This document shows, in pieces, positions 9,706 to 18,213 of a stretch of 64,000 bases of DNA; positions within the stretch are counted from its first letter, which is position 1, and the number at the start of each line of letters is the position of its first letter. A program made the position numbers and the translations under genes. The notes beneath the pieces were generated by a model. That model saw nothing but the letters and a program-made list of their open reading frames with translations, made no database searches and was not told the origin of the DNA. Location of the stretch: positions 1 to 64,000 of the forward strand of contig JAZDIP010000017.1 in NCBI GenBank assembly GCA_043804925.1, written 5' to 3'. Origin of the DNA: ChocPot-Mid sp043804925. GTDB taxonomy: Bacteria > Bacteroidota > Ignavibacteria > Kapaibacteriales > UBA2268.

Positions 9706-11685
9706 ATGAAATACGGCAAGAAAAATAATAAAATAAAACAAAAAATTGAGGGAAAGGAAAATACTAATTCATTTTCTTTGCTGGAAAAAATTTCCAAATA
9801 TGGATATTTTCTGATAATACTTGTTGTTTTGCTTTTGTATTCACAGACTGTAACATTTGATTTCACCGGATTTGAAGATGATTACCTGATTTCAAAAAAC
9901 TACAAGAACCTATCCAATATTGAAAATCTCGATGACATATTTTTTAAAAATTCGTTTTTAAGTGAGTATAATCTTGGTTTTTACAGACCCATGCAAACAT
10001 TTACATATATGTTCGATGCTTTAATAGTTTCTAATAATCCTGTTGTTTACCATACAACAAACCTGTTCCTCCACTGCCTTGTTTGCAGCTTTATATTCCT
10101 GCTTTTCATAAAATTAAAATACAAGCCATACATTGCTCTATCGGCAGCTCTTCTATATTCAGTTCATCCATTGTTTGTTCATGCTGTTGTATGGCTGCCT
10201 TCGAGAGGAGATTTGTTGCTTGCCCTTTTCAGTATTTTATCTTTTATTTTTCTAATAATATATTGTGAAAAGTCTAAATTAATATATTTTATTCTGCATA
10301 TATTTTCTTTTTTACTTGCAGGACTATCAAAAGAAACGGCATTGCTCTTTCCGGTTCTTATGTTTTTTTGGTATTTTATTTTGAATAAGAAACCGCTTAT
10401 ATCAAAGGAAGGAATTTCTTTAATCTTATCATGGCTGATTATCATTTCTCTATGTTATGCTATGCGTCTTGCAACAGTAGAAGATATTTTATCGGGAGAA
10501 GATTTTGGAATAGTTCCCTTTTTCAATAATCTTGCAACAATCCCTGAAGTGATTGGCAAATTTATCATTCCCATTAATATTCAGGTAATGCCCAACTTCA
10601 ACGTTATAAATACTTCAATAGGTTTAATTGTTATAACCGTGATAATTGTTATGGTTATTTATAAAATCAGAAAGACGGAAACACCGGGCAGCAGAAGCAA
10701 TGTATTTTTATTAATGAGTAAAAGTAATTCGCAAATGCTGTTCGGATTGATTTGGTTTGCGGTATTGGTTTTACCCGGTCTATTTTATGCAAGAAAGTTT
10801 ACCGATACCGACCATTTGTTCGACTATCAGGACCACAGGAATTACCTCCCTATGATTGGTTTTGTCATTATTCTTATAGAGTTGTTAACTTTTTACTTAT
10901 CAAAAATAAAGACAAAATCCCTGATTACAACCGGAATTGTAATTTTATTATTATTTTCTTCCATAACCTTTTTCAATAGCAGAAGTTATAAGGATTCGAT
11001 AAGTTTTTTCAATCAGGCAATAGAGGATAATCCAAAGATAAGCGGTTTGTATTTTCTAAGGGCTGGCATTGAAAAAGAGATGGGAAGAGTGAACGAAGCT
11101 TTGTTGGATTATACACAGACAATTCGCTATAATCCTAAACATGCAGATGCTTACAACAACCGTGCATCTCTCAGAGCGATGTATGGGAATTATCAAAGTG
11201 CTTTAAAGGATTTTAATATGGCGATAAAACTCAATCCCGGAATAACCGAAAGCTATTACAATCGTGCAGTGGTCAGGAAATCTATGGAGGATTTGAAGGG
11301 AGCTATTGAAGATTATTCGGCTATATTAAATAAAAATCCGAATGATTATATAGCTTATAATAAACGCGGTTTGATAAAATTATCCATGAATGTTTTAACT
11401 GAAGCCATAAAAGATTTCTCGAAGGCAATCGAAATCAAACCTGATTTTTCGGATTTATATTTCAACAGGGGAACTGCATATCTCAAGTATGCTGACAATG
11501 AAAAAGCAATAGATGATTTTGAAACGACTTTTAAACTTAATCCCAATAATTCTGAAGCATATTTGAATTGTGGAATTGCAAAATATAGAAATAAGAATAT
11601 TACAGATGCCTGTACTTATTGGCATAAAGCTTTCGAACTTGGAAATGGAACGGCTGTTCAAATGATAGACCTTTATTGCAAGTAG
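9706..11685 (+). CDS. Multi-pass membrane protein with C-terminal TPR repeats (GT-C/TMTC-like)
   Basis: Protein of 659 aa from the ATG at 9706; an upstream TTG start is less likely. The N-terminal about 430 residues hold a series of hydrophobic helices. The first lumenal loop carries acidic residues (FEDDYL) and later motifs such as HTTNLFLHCLV and YSVHPLFVHAVVWLPSRGDL, typical of bacterial GT-C/TMTC-like proteins. The remaining about 220 residues are at least five TPRs (for example AYNNRASLRAMYGNYQSALK). Such proteins are predicted polyprenyl-phosphate-sugar-dependent glycosyltransferases of the inner membrane; activity is inferred from family only. Monocistronic, followed by a hairpin terminator at 11699. 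Confidence 0.75.
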   Translation: MKYGKKNNKIKQKIEGKENTNSFSLLEKISKYGYFLIILVVLLLYSQTVTFDFTGFEDDYLISKNYKNLSNIENLDDIFFKNSFLSEYNLGFYRPMQTFTYMFDALIVSNNPVVYHTTNLFLHCLVCSFIFLLFIKLKYKPYIALSAALLYSVHPLFVHAVVWLPSRGDLLLALFSILSFIFLIIYCEKSKLIYFILHIFSFLLAGLSKETALLFPVLMFFWYFILNKKPLISKEGISLILSWLIIISLCYAMRLATVEDILSGEDFGIVPFFNNLATIPEVIGKFIIPINIQVMPNFNVINTSIGLIVITVIIVMVIYKIRKTETPGSRSNVFLLMSKSNSQMLFGLIWFAVLVLPGLFYARKFTDTDHLFDYQDHRNYLPMIGFVIILIELLTFYLSKIKTKSLITTGIVILLLFSSITFFNSRSYKDSISFFNQAIEDNPKISGLYFLRAGIEKEMGRVNEALLDYTQTIRYNPKHADAYNNRASLRAMYGNYQSALKDFNMAIKLNPGITESYYNRAVVRKSMEDLKGAIEDYSAILNKNPNDYIAYNKRGLIKLSMNVLTEAIKDFSKAIEIKPDFSDLYFNRGTAYLKYADNEKAIDDFETTFKLNPNNSEAYLNCGIAKYRNKNITDACTYWHKAFELGNGTAVQMIDLYCK

Positions 11686-11698
11686 TTGGGCTTGTTTA

Positions 11699-11727
11699 CT
11701 GCTTTGGAAGCAGCATTTTTATTTTTA
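11699..11727 (+). terminator. Rho-independent terminator after the TPR membrane protein gene
   Basis: CTGCTT (11699-11704), loop TGG, AAGCAG (11708-11713), then CATTTTTATTTTT. The short stem and interrupted T-tract lie 14 nt after the stop codon at 11685. Confidence 0.55.
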
Positions 11728-11742
11728 GTATTATCTTGAAAC

Positions 11743-12459
11743 TTAATCCATTAATTGATATGATTGTTGAGCTATATGCCCAAGAGTAGTCAATACTATT
11801 TTGTCATCTGAGTATATTTCAATTAGTTCTTTATTTGAGAGATAATTTTTGATGAAAGGTTTTAAAACGTTCAGTCCAGAATTTGCTATTATTAAACATA
11901 AGTTTGCGATTATTTCAATATCTTGCTCACAAGCAATTCTTTGTTTTATGACTTCTGTTTCATTGTGAATCAATTCAGGAAAGTTTTTGGAAATTTGAAC
12001 GATGGCAAAGTAAACTGATTTTCTCAACTGAGGATTTTCGAGGTAATTATCAAACTCGCCATCAACTTCATAAATATATGAAAAAAGTATGTTTTTATAA
12101 TCTTCGGCTATTGTTTTGTCGGATGACATTATTGCGCCCATAATTTCGGGTATTTTCCAGGGGACACCTCCGGATTCTTCCGTCAGCATCCATATACATT
12201 TTCTCATCAGGTTCCGAATTTTTTCTTTTTGTCCCTGTGGAGTTTTCTTTGTTAGTAATCCAAAGCATGATACGGCTCTCTTGCTTATTAGTTTTGTTTC
12301 ATTATAAGACGCTGAAAAAAAGGCATTTGTTAATTTATACCCATGAATATCTATCAGGTTATTTATTTTAGATTCCCAAACGGCATGTTTTAAAATATCA
12401 AAAATAGCATATTTGAGCTTCTGACCTTTTAGTAAGGAATAATCAATATTATTGTCCAT
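11743..12459 (-). CDS. HEAT-repeat-like helical protein (DVU0298-like)
   Basis: Protein of 238 aa, all-helical in appearance, with no signal peptide. The segment RKCIWMLTEESGGVPWKIPE followed by IMGAIMSS matches the characteristic W-x-L-x-E-E-S-G-G motif region of DVU0298/HEAT-like proteins. Later helices (LRKSVYFAIVQISKNFP, IANLCLIIANSGL) fit HEAT repeats. Family members are of unknown cellular role, often near cofactor or metabolic genes. Here it stands alone, convergent with the TPR membrane protein gene. Function not assigned. Confidence 0.55.
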   Translation of the reverse strand: MDNNIDYSLLKGQKLKYAIFDILKHAVWESKINNLIDIHGYKLTNAFFSASYNETKLISKRAVSCFGLLTKKTPQGQKEKIRNLMRKCIWMLTEESGGVPWKIPEIMGAIMSSDKTIAEDYKNILFSYIYEVDGEFDNYLENPQLRKSVYFAIVQISKNFPELIHNETEVIKQRIACEQDIEIIANLCLIIANSGLNVLKPFIKNYLSNKELIEIYSDDKIVLTTLGHIAQQSYQLMD

Positions 12460-12611
12460 GTTTTTAAAATTAGAATTTCACTCTGAAATTTTTCTCAGGA
12501 ATTTATAAAGCACTCTTATTAATTCATAATGACAGAAAATCTTCCTATTTAAATAAAAATGCCGGTTGTTTGAACTGACAGTATATGAAAAATATGATAA
12601 AGAAACAGACA

Positions 12612-12884
12612 CTAATTAACCATGGCTTGTCTCAACTCTTCCTGGCGGATTACATCGAAAGAATTATTAAAGAAATTTAAAGTGTTGTCAAGATTTCCGG
12701 ATTTGAGGTCCTGCAATAAAATCAATGCCTCGATTTCAGGAAATTCCACGTTCATCAACTGGTCAATAAGCAATCCTTTTCTGCCGTGCAAGCGACTGAA
12801 GGACTTGATGTAATCTTTAATATATTCTTGCGGTATATTTGTAAAATGCGCCACCGCGTCGCTAAATATGTCAATATATGTCAT
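12612..12884 (-). CDS. Hypothetical small protein
   Basis: Protein of 90 aa from the ATG at 12884 (MTYIDIFSDAVAHFTN); a TTG start two codons upstream is possible. It is soluble, helical and acidic with no motif I recognise. It is flanked by short AT-rich gaps and oriented opposite to the LOG-like gene. Coding status rests on length, an ATG start and a natural amino-acid composition. Confidence 0.5.
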   Translation of the reverse strand: MTYIDIFSDAVAHFTNIPQEYIKDYIKSFSRLHGRKGLLIDQLMNVEFPEIEALILLQDLKSGNLDNTLNFFNNSFDVIRQEELRQAMVN

Positions 12885-13091
12885 AGGCAATATTCATTTT
12901 TTCTAAACAATCCTATTTTAAACTTTTACATAAATAACGAATTGTATTTTATAATTATTGTATTTATTTTTAAAATATTTCATCTTTTTGTAGAAAACTT
13001 TATATCTTTTGATACTAAAATCTGACCTTATAAAACAAAGCTTAAAAATTAACGTCTAAATTCAATTGTAATGGAATTCGGAAGAATAAGT

Positions 13092-13619
13092 ATGTCGGTC
13101 ATAAGTATATTCGGTTCAGGTAAGGTTACTTTTGATTCTCCGGTTTATCAGACCGCTGAATTAGTTGGAAATCTATTGGCTAAAAAGGGATTTGATGTTG
13201 CTACCGGTGCTTATCAGGGTATTATGGAAGCGGTTTTGAAAGGTGCTATTGAATCACAAGTTTCAAGAATCGGTGTTACAACAAAATTATTTTTGGATAA
13301 AAAACCGAATAAATACGTTAACAAATTTATTGAGACCGATACATATTTGGATAGGCTTCAGAAATTGACTGATATCGCAGATGGATTTATTATATTACCG
13401 GGCGGCTCAGGCACTTTACTCGAATTTTCTTATATTCTGACTATGAAGGAAAGAAATGTGTTTTTGGAAAAACCATTGATTTGCATAGGAGAGCAATGGA
13501 AAAAGATTTTGCAAGCTATGGGATATGATACACAAAGTTCGATAAAATCTTTACAAATAGAATGCGTTGATAATCCTGAAGAAGCTGTAAATAAAATATT
13601 TAATTATTTAATATGTTAA
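13092..13619 (+). CDS. LOG-family (lysine-decarboxylase-like Rossmann) protein
   Basis: Protein of 175 aa from the ATG at 13092, chosen because GGAAG lies 7 nt upstream and the N-terminus (MSVISIFGSG) then begins as is usual for the family; an in-frame ATG at 13071 is the alternative. The signature PGGSGTLLE near residue 110 is the PGGxGTxxE motif of LOG/TIGR00725-like proteins, which hydrolyse nucleoside 5'-monophosphates to free base or are of unknown activity. It is the first gene of a four-gene run (split J-domain gene 3 nt later, rhodanese, sigma-54 activator). Confidence 0.85.
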   Translation: MSVISIFGSGKVTFDSPVYQTAELVGNLLAKKGFDVATGAYQGIMEAVLKGAIESQVSRIGVTTKLFLDKKPNKYVNKFIETDTYLDRLQKLTDIADGFIILPGGSGTLLEFSYILTMKERNVFLEKPLICIGEQWKKILQAMGYDTQSSIKSLQIECVDNPEEAVNKIFNYLIC

Positions 13620-13622
13620 TAA

Positions 13623-14031
13623 ATGGGACAAATTTTAAATAGAGTACTCAATTTAGCCAAGGCAAAAAAAGTTATTTTCAGAGAAAGCTGTGTTTTAAAA
13701 GATACTGATGATGACGAGTTAAAAAGAATTATTGATGATTTGAATAGCTCTGATTTTAGACAGCAGACAGCAGACGGCAGACAGCAGACGGGAGAAAGAA
13801 GACAGAAGTCAGAAGACAGAAGACTTCGAGCAATTAACAATTGAAAGAGCTTATAAGATTTTAAAAATCGATAGGAATGCCGGTCAAGAGGAAATCAGGA
13901 AAGCTTATATCGAAAGAATAAAGGAATATCACCCTGACAAACTGGAAAATTTTGGAGATGACTTGAAGGAATTAGCAAAAAAAAGAACACAGGAGATTAA
14001 TAAAGCGTATTTAGTAATTAAAAAAGGTTAA
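13623..14031 (+). pseudogene. J-domain protein gene split by heptad repeats (frameshifted or phase-variable)
   Basis: Two reading frames make up one gene. Frame 1 starts at ATG 13623 (MGQILNRVLNLAKAKKVIF) and ends at TGA 13842-13844. The C-terminal part lies in the +1 frame, open from 13744 to TAA 14029-14031, and encodes a J domain: ERAYKILKIDRN, then EEIRKAYIERIKEYHPDK with the essential HPD, then TQEINKAYLVIKKG. The frames meet inside nine tandem heptads (13762-13824). Loss of one heptad or gain of two would join them into one protein (133 aa after loss of one). It lies 3 nt after the LOG gene and 7 nt before the rhodanese gene, so it is probably co-transcribed. An assembly or sequencing slip in the repeat would look the same. 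Confidence 0.85.
13762..13824 (+). repeat. Nine tandem heptads inside the J-domain gene
   Basis: Nine contiguous 7-bp units in register: AGCAGAC, AGCAGAC, GGCAGAC, AGCAGAC, a degenerate unit, then AGAAGAC/AGAAGTC variants. Both frame 1 and the J-domain frame are stop-free through the tract, so any change in unit number gives a clean switch of frame. Confidence 0.92.
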
Positions 14032-14038
14032 ATATTTA

Positions 14039-14560
14039 ATGAAAAAAATATTTAAAGAAATTATTTGGATAGTTGTTTTAAGCGGAATATTCGGCATAAT
14101 TTATAACTTAGTCAGCGAAAAATCAATACCTTTCATAGCTGTTAAACCGGATGTTAAAGCTGTTTCAGACTCTGTTTTATACGGTGGTGATAAAGTAAAA
14201 GATGAATATTTTGATAAAATAGTCAGCTACGAACAAATAATAAAACTATTAAATAAAAAAGATGTACAATTTGTGGATGCAAGAAGCCCCGAGCAATTTG
14301 CCGAAGAGTCCATCGGAAATGCCGTAAACTTATTTCCCCTTACTGATAAACAAGATGAATTGCTAATTAAGCTTAATGAACTTCCACATGAAAAAATATT
14401 GATTGTTTATTGCGACGGAGGAGACTGCGACCTTAGTCATGAACTTGCAAAACTTTTATTTGAATTCGGTTATAAACAAACATTCTTGTATCAAGGCGGT
14501 TGGGAAGAATGGGAGAATAGAAAATCAGAAAGAAGAAAAAATAGAAAGTTAGAAAGATAG
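14039..14560 (+). CDS. Membrane-anchored rhodanese-domain protein
   Basis: Protein of 173 aa with one N-terminal transmembrane helix (IIWIVVLSGIFGIIYNL) and a periplasmic rhodanese fold (about 60-160). The fold has the motif VDARSPEQF and the active-site loop YCDGGDCDLS, whose first Cys is at the sulfur-accepting position. The last about 14 residues (basic, R/K/E-rich) are encoded by AGAAA-type repeat DNA and are unlike the family, so the C-terminus appears rewritten by repeat growth. It lies 7 nt after the J-domain gene in a presumed operon. A sulfurtransferase role is inferred from the fold; substrate unknown. Confidence 0.85.
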   Translation: MKKIFKEIIWIVVLSGIFGIIYNLVSEKSIPFIAVKPDVKAVSDSVLYGGDKVKDEYFDKIVSYEQIIKLLNKKDVQFVDARSPEQFAEESIGNAVNLFPLTDKQDELLIKLNELPHEKILIVYCDGGDCDLSHELAKLLFEFGYKQTFLYQGGWEEWENRKSERRKNRKLER

Positions 14561-14598
14561 AAAATGTTAAATTGCAAATAATAATAATGTGATTTGCG

Positions 14599-15789
14599 AT
14601 GGATTCAATCGAAGAAAAAAATATATTTGAACTTTTAAGAGATAAATTCGGAATTATCGGCAATTCCGACTTGATAAAAGATGCCATGAGACGTCTTTAT
14701 CAAGCGGCTCCTACCGATTTGACTATTTTAATAACAGGTCAAACCGGCACCGGCAAAGAAGTTTTCGCCAATGCAATTCACGGACTTAGCGAAAGAAAAA
14801 AATTCCCGTTTGTAAGCGTAAATTGCGGAGCAATACCTGAAACCTTGCTTGAATCAGAGTTGTTTGGTCACGAGAAAGGAGCTTTTACCGGAGCCACCGA
14901 CCAAAGAAAGGGCTTTTTTGAATCTGCTAACAGAGGTACAATTTTTCTTGATGAAATTGGTGAAATGCCAATCGGCACACAAGTCAAATTGCTTCGTGTT
15001 TTAGAAAATGGGGAGTTCTCCCGCCTTGGTTCTTCAACAATGCATAAAGTTGATGTACGTGTTGTTGCCGCTACAAATAGGGAGTTGGAGCAAGAAGTTG
15101 CGAATGGTAATTTCAGGCAGGATTTATATTTCAGATTAAAATCCGTACACATCTATCTACCCGCTCTTAAGGAGCACACAGAAGATATACCTCTTTTAGT
15201 TGATTATTTCGGTCAGCATGTTGCCCAGAAATTAAGAAGTACTTATAAAGGTATTTCTACGGAGGCAATTAATATATTAAAAAGCTTACCATGGCATGGT
15301 AATGTTCGCGAACTGAAGAATATTATCGAAACTATGCTGACTCTTGAAAGAATTTCGTATATTTCTGCAGATATTTTGCGAAAGTATATTCCACAGGCAC
15401 TACCTGCACATACAATAGAACCCGTTTTGAGAGAATCCTCGATTGTTAGGGTTGAGCCGGAATTTAGCAATAAAAGTATGGAACTTGAATTGATTTTCCG
15501 TACACTTCTCGAATTGAAAAAAGAGACTTCGGATATCAAACAGTACATTCATTCTCTCAGCTTACACATGGAACAGATTAAACGAGACCTTGAAGACACA
15601 ATCCGTACACCAATGGAAGAAGTTGAAATTATTGATGATACGAATTTGAATCTTGCCCTCATGGAAAAGCAGGCAATTGAAATGGCATTACTCAAGCACG
15701 ACAACAACCGCAGACAAGCCGCACAAACCTTAGGTATCAGCGAAAGAACTCTCTACAGAAAAATTTCTGAATACGGAATTAATGTTTAA
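14599..15789 (+). CDS. Sigma-54 activator without receiver domain (PspF-type layout)
   Basis: Protein of 396 aa that starts directly with the AAA+ domain: Walker A GQTGTGKE (47-54), GAFTGA (94-99) and the Walker B region GTIFLDEIGEM. A linker with coiled-coil tendency (about 295-345) and a Fis-type helix-turn-helix (RRQAAQTLGISERTLYRKI) follow. With no receiver or sensory domain it must be controlled by a partner or by its own expression, as PspF is by PspA. It lies 38 nt after the rhodanese gene. It is the second sigma-54 activator in the window; its targets are not visible here. Confidence 0.92.
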   Translation: MDSIEEKNIFELLRDKFGIIGNSDLIKDAMRRLYQAAPTDLTILITGQTGTGKEVFANAIHGLSERKKFPFVSVNCGAIPETLLESELFGHEKGAFTGATDQRKGFFESANRGTIFLDEIGEMPIGTQVKLLRVLENGEFSRLGSSTMHKVDVRVVAATNRELEQEVANGNFRQDLYFRLKSVHIYLPALKEHTEDIPLLVDYFGQHVAQKLRSTYKGISTEAINILKSLPWHGNVRELKNIIETMLTLERISYISADILRKYIPQALPAHTIEPVLRESSIVRVEPEFSNKSMELELIFRTLLELKKETSDIKQYIHSLSLHMEQIKRDLEDTIRTPMEEVEIIDDTNLNLALMEKQAIEMALLKHDNNRRQAAQTLGISERTLYRKISEYGINV

Positions 15790-16120
15790 TTGTCAATTGT
15801 TAATTGTTAATGAAGAAAGGAGAAGGGAGTAAGGATTCTGTCATTCCTGCGGATGCAGCAATCCATTTCTATTTTCTATATCTATCTTTCTAATTTCTAT
15901 TTTCTAAAGCCGTCATTCCTGCGGATGCAGGAATCTAATTGTTTTATTTTGCCTGGCAACCCCGATTCCACGGGCACGTAATCAAATCCGAAAATGAATT
16001 AAACAGAATCGAAAATATATTATTCAAAAGTATCCTTTTTGAAAATATGAATTAAAATTATTTGATTATTCTTGCGTTTAAAACATAAATTGTCAAATTC
16101 AATAAATTTATTGAATATAA
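15790..16120. other. Intergenic region with dispersed 24-bp repeats
   Basis: A 331-bp gap without a gene. It begins with TTGTTAA-type heptads, then holds two near-identical 24-bp copies (15840-15863 and 15912-15935) containing GTCATTCCTGCGGATGCAG, separated by TTTCTAT-type repeats. An inverted related copy is at 32003-32026. The remainder (15950-16120) is AT-rich with no recognisable structure. Confidence 0.7.
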
Positions 16121-16375
16121 ATGGAAATAAATGGCTTTGAACTAAAGATGACTTGTTATTGTTGTCCTGAACAGTACGAAGTATTTAAGGACGGTATTCA
16201 GGTCGGTTATTTGCGTTTGCGGCATGGTTTCTTTACCTGTGATTATCCGGATTGTAATGGAGAAACCGTTTACGAAGAAGAGCCAAAAGGGGATGGTCAT
16301 TTTGAAGATGACGAAAGAGATTTTTATTTGACTAAAGCAATTGAATCTCTACAAGATAAGTTGGATAGTTTATAG
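16121..16375 (+). CDS. Small cysteine-containing hypothetical protein
   Basis: Protein of 84 aa, acidic, with four cysteines in MTCYCCPE and CDYPDCNG, a spacing that could bind a metal ion or form a compact fold (inference). The family is not recognised. An ATG start, a natural composition and a distinct stop before the next promoter-like motif support it as a gene. It is upstream of, but separate from, the toxin-antitoxin operon. Confidence 0.55.
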   Translation: MEINGFELKMTCYCCPEQYEVFKDGIQVGYLRLRHGFFTCDYPDCNGETVYEEEPKGDGHFEDDERDFYLTKAIESLQDKLDSL

Positions 16376-16381
16376 GCATAA

Positions 16382-16411
16382 TTTTTGTATTGAATATTTT
16401 TTGTATATTTG
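16382..16411 (+). promoter_or_regulatory. Putative Bacteroidota-type promoter of the toxin-antitoxin operon
   Basis: TATATTTG (16404-16411) fits TAnnTTTG, with TTTTTG (16382-16387) upstream as a minus-33-like element at slightly short spacing. It is located 76 nt before the antitoxin ATG. Confidence 0.4.
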
Positions 16412-16487
16412 CTCTGGAATTTAAAGAATAAATATAAAAAACAATAATAACTGGATGACATAAATTCAGCAAAAAAAAGGAATTAAA

Positions 16488-16748
16488 ATGAATACATATA
16501 GTGAATATATCAAGATAACATCTGATAAATTAATCATAAATTTCCCCTCCGGATTTTATAAGGGAAGGGCTTTGATAGAGATTACTCCATTACCCGAAGA
16601 AACAACGGAAATTAGTACGGACAAATCAAAAAGGGAAAATTTCAGGAAACTACTGCTACAAAGACCATCATGCCTATCTCAAGATGAAATCAAAAAGTTT
16701 AATACAATATCTAAATGGATAAATGAATGGAAAACGGAAGTGTCCTGA
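16488..16748 (+). CDS. Antitoxin of a VapC-type module (putative)
   Basis: Protein of 86 aa whose 3' end overlaps the PIN-domain toxin gene by 22 nt, the classic order antitoxin then toxin. The N-terminal half (SEYIKITSDKLIINFPSGFY) is beta-rich and could be the DNA-binding part. The C-terminal half (SKRENFRKLLLQRPSCLSQD) is helical with a tail (KFNTISKWINEWK) suited to wrapping the toxin. No standard family is recognised. The role rests mainly on position; AAGGAATTAAA precedes the ATG. Confidence 0.65.
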   Translation: MNTYSEYIKITSDKLIINFPSGFYKGRALIEITPLPEETTEISTDKSKRENFRKLLLQRPSCLSQDEIKKFNTISKWINEWKTEVS

Positions 16749-17110
16749 TTGATACCTCAATACTGATTGATTTTTACAGAAAAAAGAATGTTGAAAAGAC
16801 ATTATTTTATCAGCTTTCTGGAAATTATGATTTTGCTTTATCAATAATATCTGAATTTGAATTTTTAGTTGGTTTTCCTGAAGAGAAACTTGATTTTGCA
16901 AAAGAAATTATTAAAGGTATAACTATATTTGAAATCAACAAAATTATTTCTGAAGAAGCTCTAAAGATTTATAAAAATTTGAAGAAAATTAACAAATTAA
17001 TACCTTTCACCGATTTATTTATTGCCGCTACAGCAGTTTCTAATAAAATTCCATTAGCTACTCTCAATAAAAAACACTTTAAATATGTCGAAGGTATTGA
17101 ATTGACATGA
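16727..17110 (+). CDS. vapC: PIN-domain ribonuclease toxin, VapC family
   Basis: Protein of 127 aa. PIN-fold acidic residues are visible: Asp in VLIDTSILIDFYR, Glu in SEFEFLVG, and Asp in PFTDLFIAATA. The C-terminal segment LATLNKKHFKYV fits the last strand and helix, so the toxin looks intact. VapC toxins cleave RNA, often tRNA or rRNA, and are neutralised by the antitoxin encoded upstream (overlap 22 nt). Its stop overlaps the next start (ATGA at 17107-17110), coupling it to the antitoxin-lipoprotein fusion gene. Confidence 0.85.
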   Translation: MENGSVLIDTSILIDFYRKKNVEKTLFYQLSGNYDFALSIISEFEFLVGFPEEKLDFAKEIIKGITIFEINKIISEEALKIYKNLKKINKLIPFTDLFIAATAVSNKIPLATLNKKHFKYVEGIELT

Positions 17111-18213
17111 AAAAGAATATTACATATAAAAATGAAATGGAAGATGAATTGCTTCCTGAATACGAATTTGATTTTTCAAAGTCGAAACCAAATCGTTTTG
17201 TTCAATTGTTAAAAAAACAGGCAAATTGTATTCAATTGGAACCTGACATTCAAAAAGTATTCAGAAATTCCGATGAAGTTAATAATGCTCTAAGGGCAGT
17301 CATCAATGCAATCCCAAAACATGACAATAAAAAAGAGGTAAAACGTTTGATTTATTATTACATATTATTAATTTCAATTTCGATATTGATTTTATCCTGT
17401 TCTTATAAAATTAATAGAAATGGATATTCTATCAATGAACCTTTAAATAAACATTGTGACGTAATTATTTTAGAAAATAAAGATATTGTGATGGATTCAT
17501 CAATAAAAAAAATTGGTGCTTTAGAATTGATTGATATTGATAGCCGGACAGAAAAAGCAAGACTAATTTTAAAACAGGAAGCTTGTAATGCTAATGCAAA
17601 TTTAATAATAATCAGGGGAGCAGAATTTCCTGGTTTTGGGAGTCCGTATTTTGCTCCACCTCGTTTTATATGTTGGGCTGATTTATTCCTAATAAAACAG
17701 GATAATTTTAAACTGCTATCTGATGATAAAAAAAACATAGAAAACATGGGATTCAATGTCAAAGAATATATTGATTGGAAAGAAAATTTAAATGTTGATA
17801 ATAGTTACTTTAAAAAGACTAAGAAACCTACTGACAAGATTTCTTTGCTTCATACAACAATCAGATTGTCTGATGAATTTGATATATGGTGGGGCAATCA
17901 TTACTTTATTTCTAAAGCTGTAGTGCTACCTTATGAATCAATTCTATTAGAAAATGATGATAATCCTAAAATGATGAAGTTTTTTACAGTTCAGCTTTTA
18001 ATAACTGAATTATTTGCAAAAAGACTATTAAAGGAGATTGAGCTTAAGAAGATTGAAGAGGATGATAATATAGGTCTTAAAAATCTTTTTAATAAATATA
18101 TAGCTGAATGTAATAAAAATATTGAACTTTATTTTAAGGATACTAACTATGGAAAAAATTTTAGTAAAGTTAATGAATGGGAAGCTAATATAAATACCGA
18201 ATTCTCAAAATGA
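17107..18213 (+). CDS. Antitoxin-like head fused to a lipoprotein-like protein
   Basis: Reading frame of 368 aa with two unlike parts. Residues about 10-74 (LPEYEFDFSKSKPNRF, then LEPDIQKVFRNSDEVNNALR) match the short antitoxin-like family with the pattern YDFS...LxPDVxxxFxxxxxVNxALR, normally a free protein of about 80 aa. From residue 81 a lipoprotein-type signal (IYYYILLISISILILSC) appears, followed by a soluble domain of unknown family with a glycine-aromatic stretch (GFGSPYFAPPRFICW). AGAGG (17334-17338) lies 8 nt before the in-frame TTG at 17347, so the lipoprotein may be translated from its own start. The first ATG overlaps the vapC stop. Either a real membrane-tethered fusion or two genes joined by loss of a stop. 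Confidence 0.6.
   Translation: MKKNITYKNEMEDELLPEYEFDFSKSKPNRFVQLLKKQANCIQLEPDIQKVFRNSDEVNNALRAVINAIPKHDNKKEVKRLIYYYILLISISILILSCSYKINRNGYSINEPLNKHCDVIILENKDIVMDSSIKKIGALELIDIDSRTEKARLILKQEACNANANLIIIRGAEFPGFGSPYFAPPRFICWADLFLIKQDNFKLLSDDKKNIENMGFNVKEYIDWKENLNVDNSYFKKTKKPTDKISLLHTTIRLSDEFDIWWGNHYFISKAVVLPYESILLENDDNPKMMKFFTVQLLITELFAKRLLKEIELKKIEEDDNIGLKNLFNKYIAECNKNIELYFKDTNYGKNFSKVNEWEANINTEFSK

Noticed and set aside
15950..15975. Sigma-54 promoter (TGGCA followed by a possible GC element)
   Set aside because: The minus-12 GC is missing at the right spacing.
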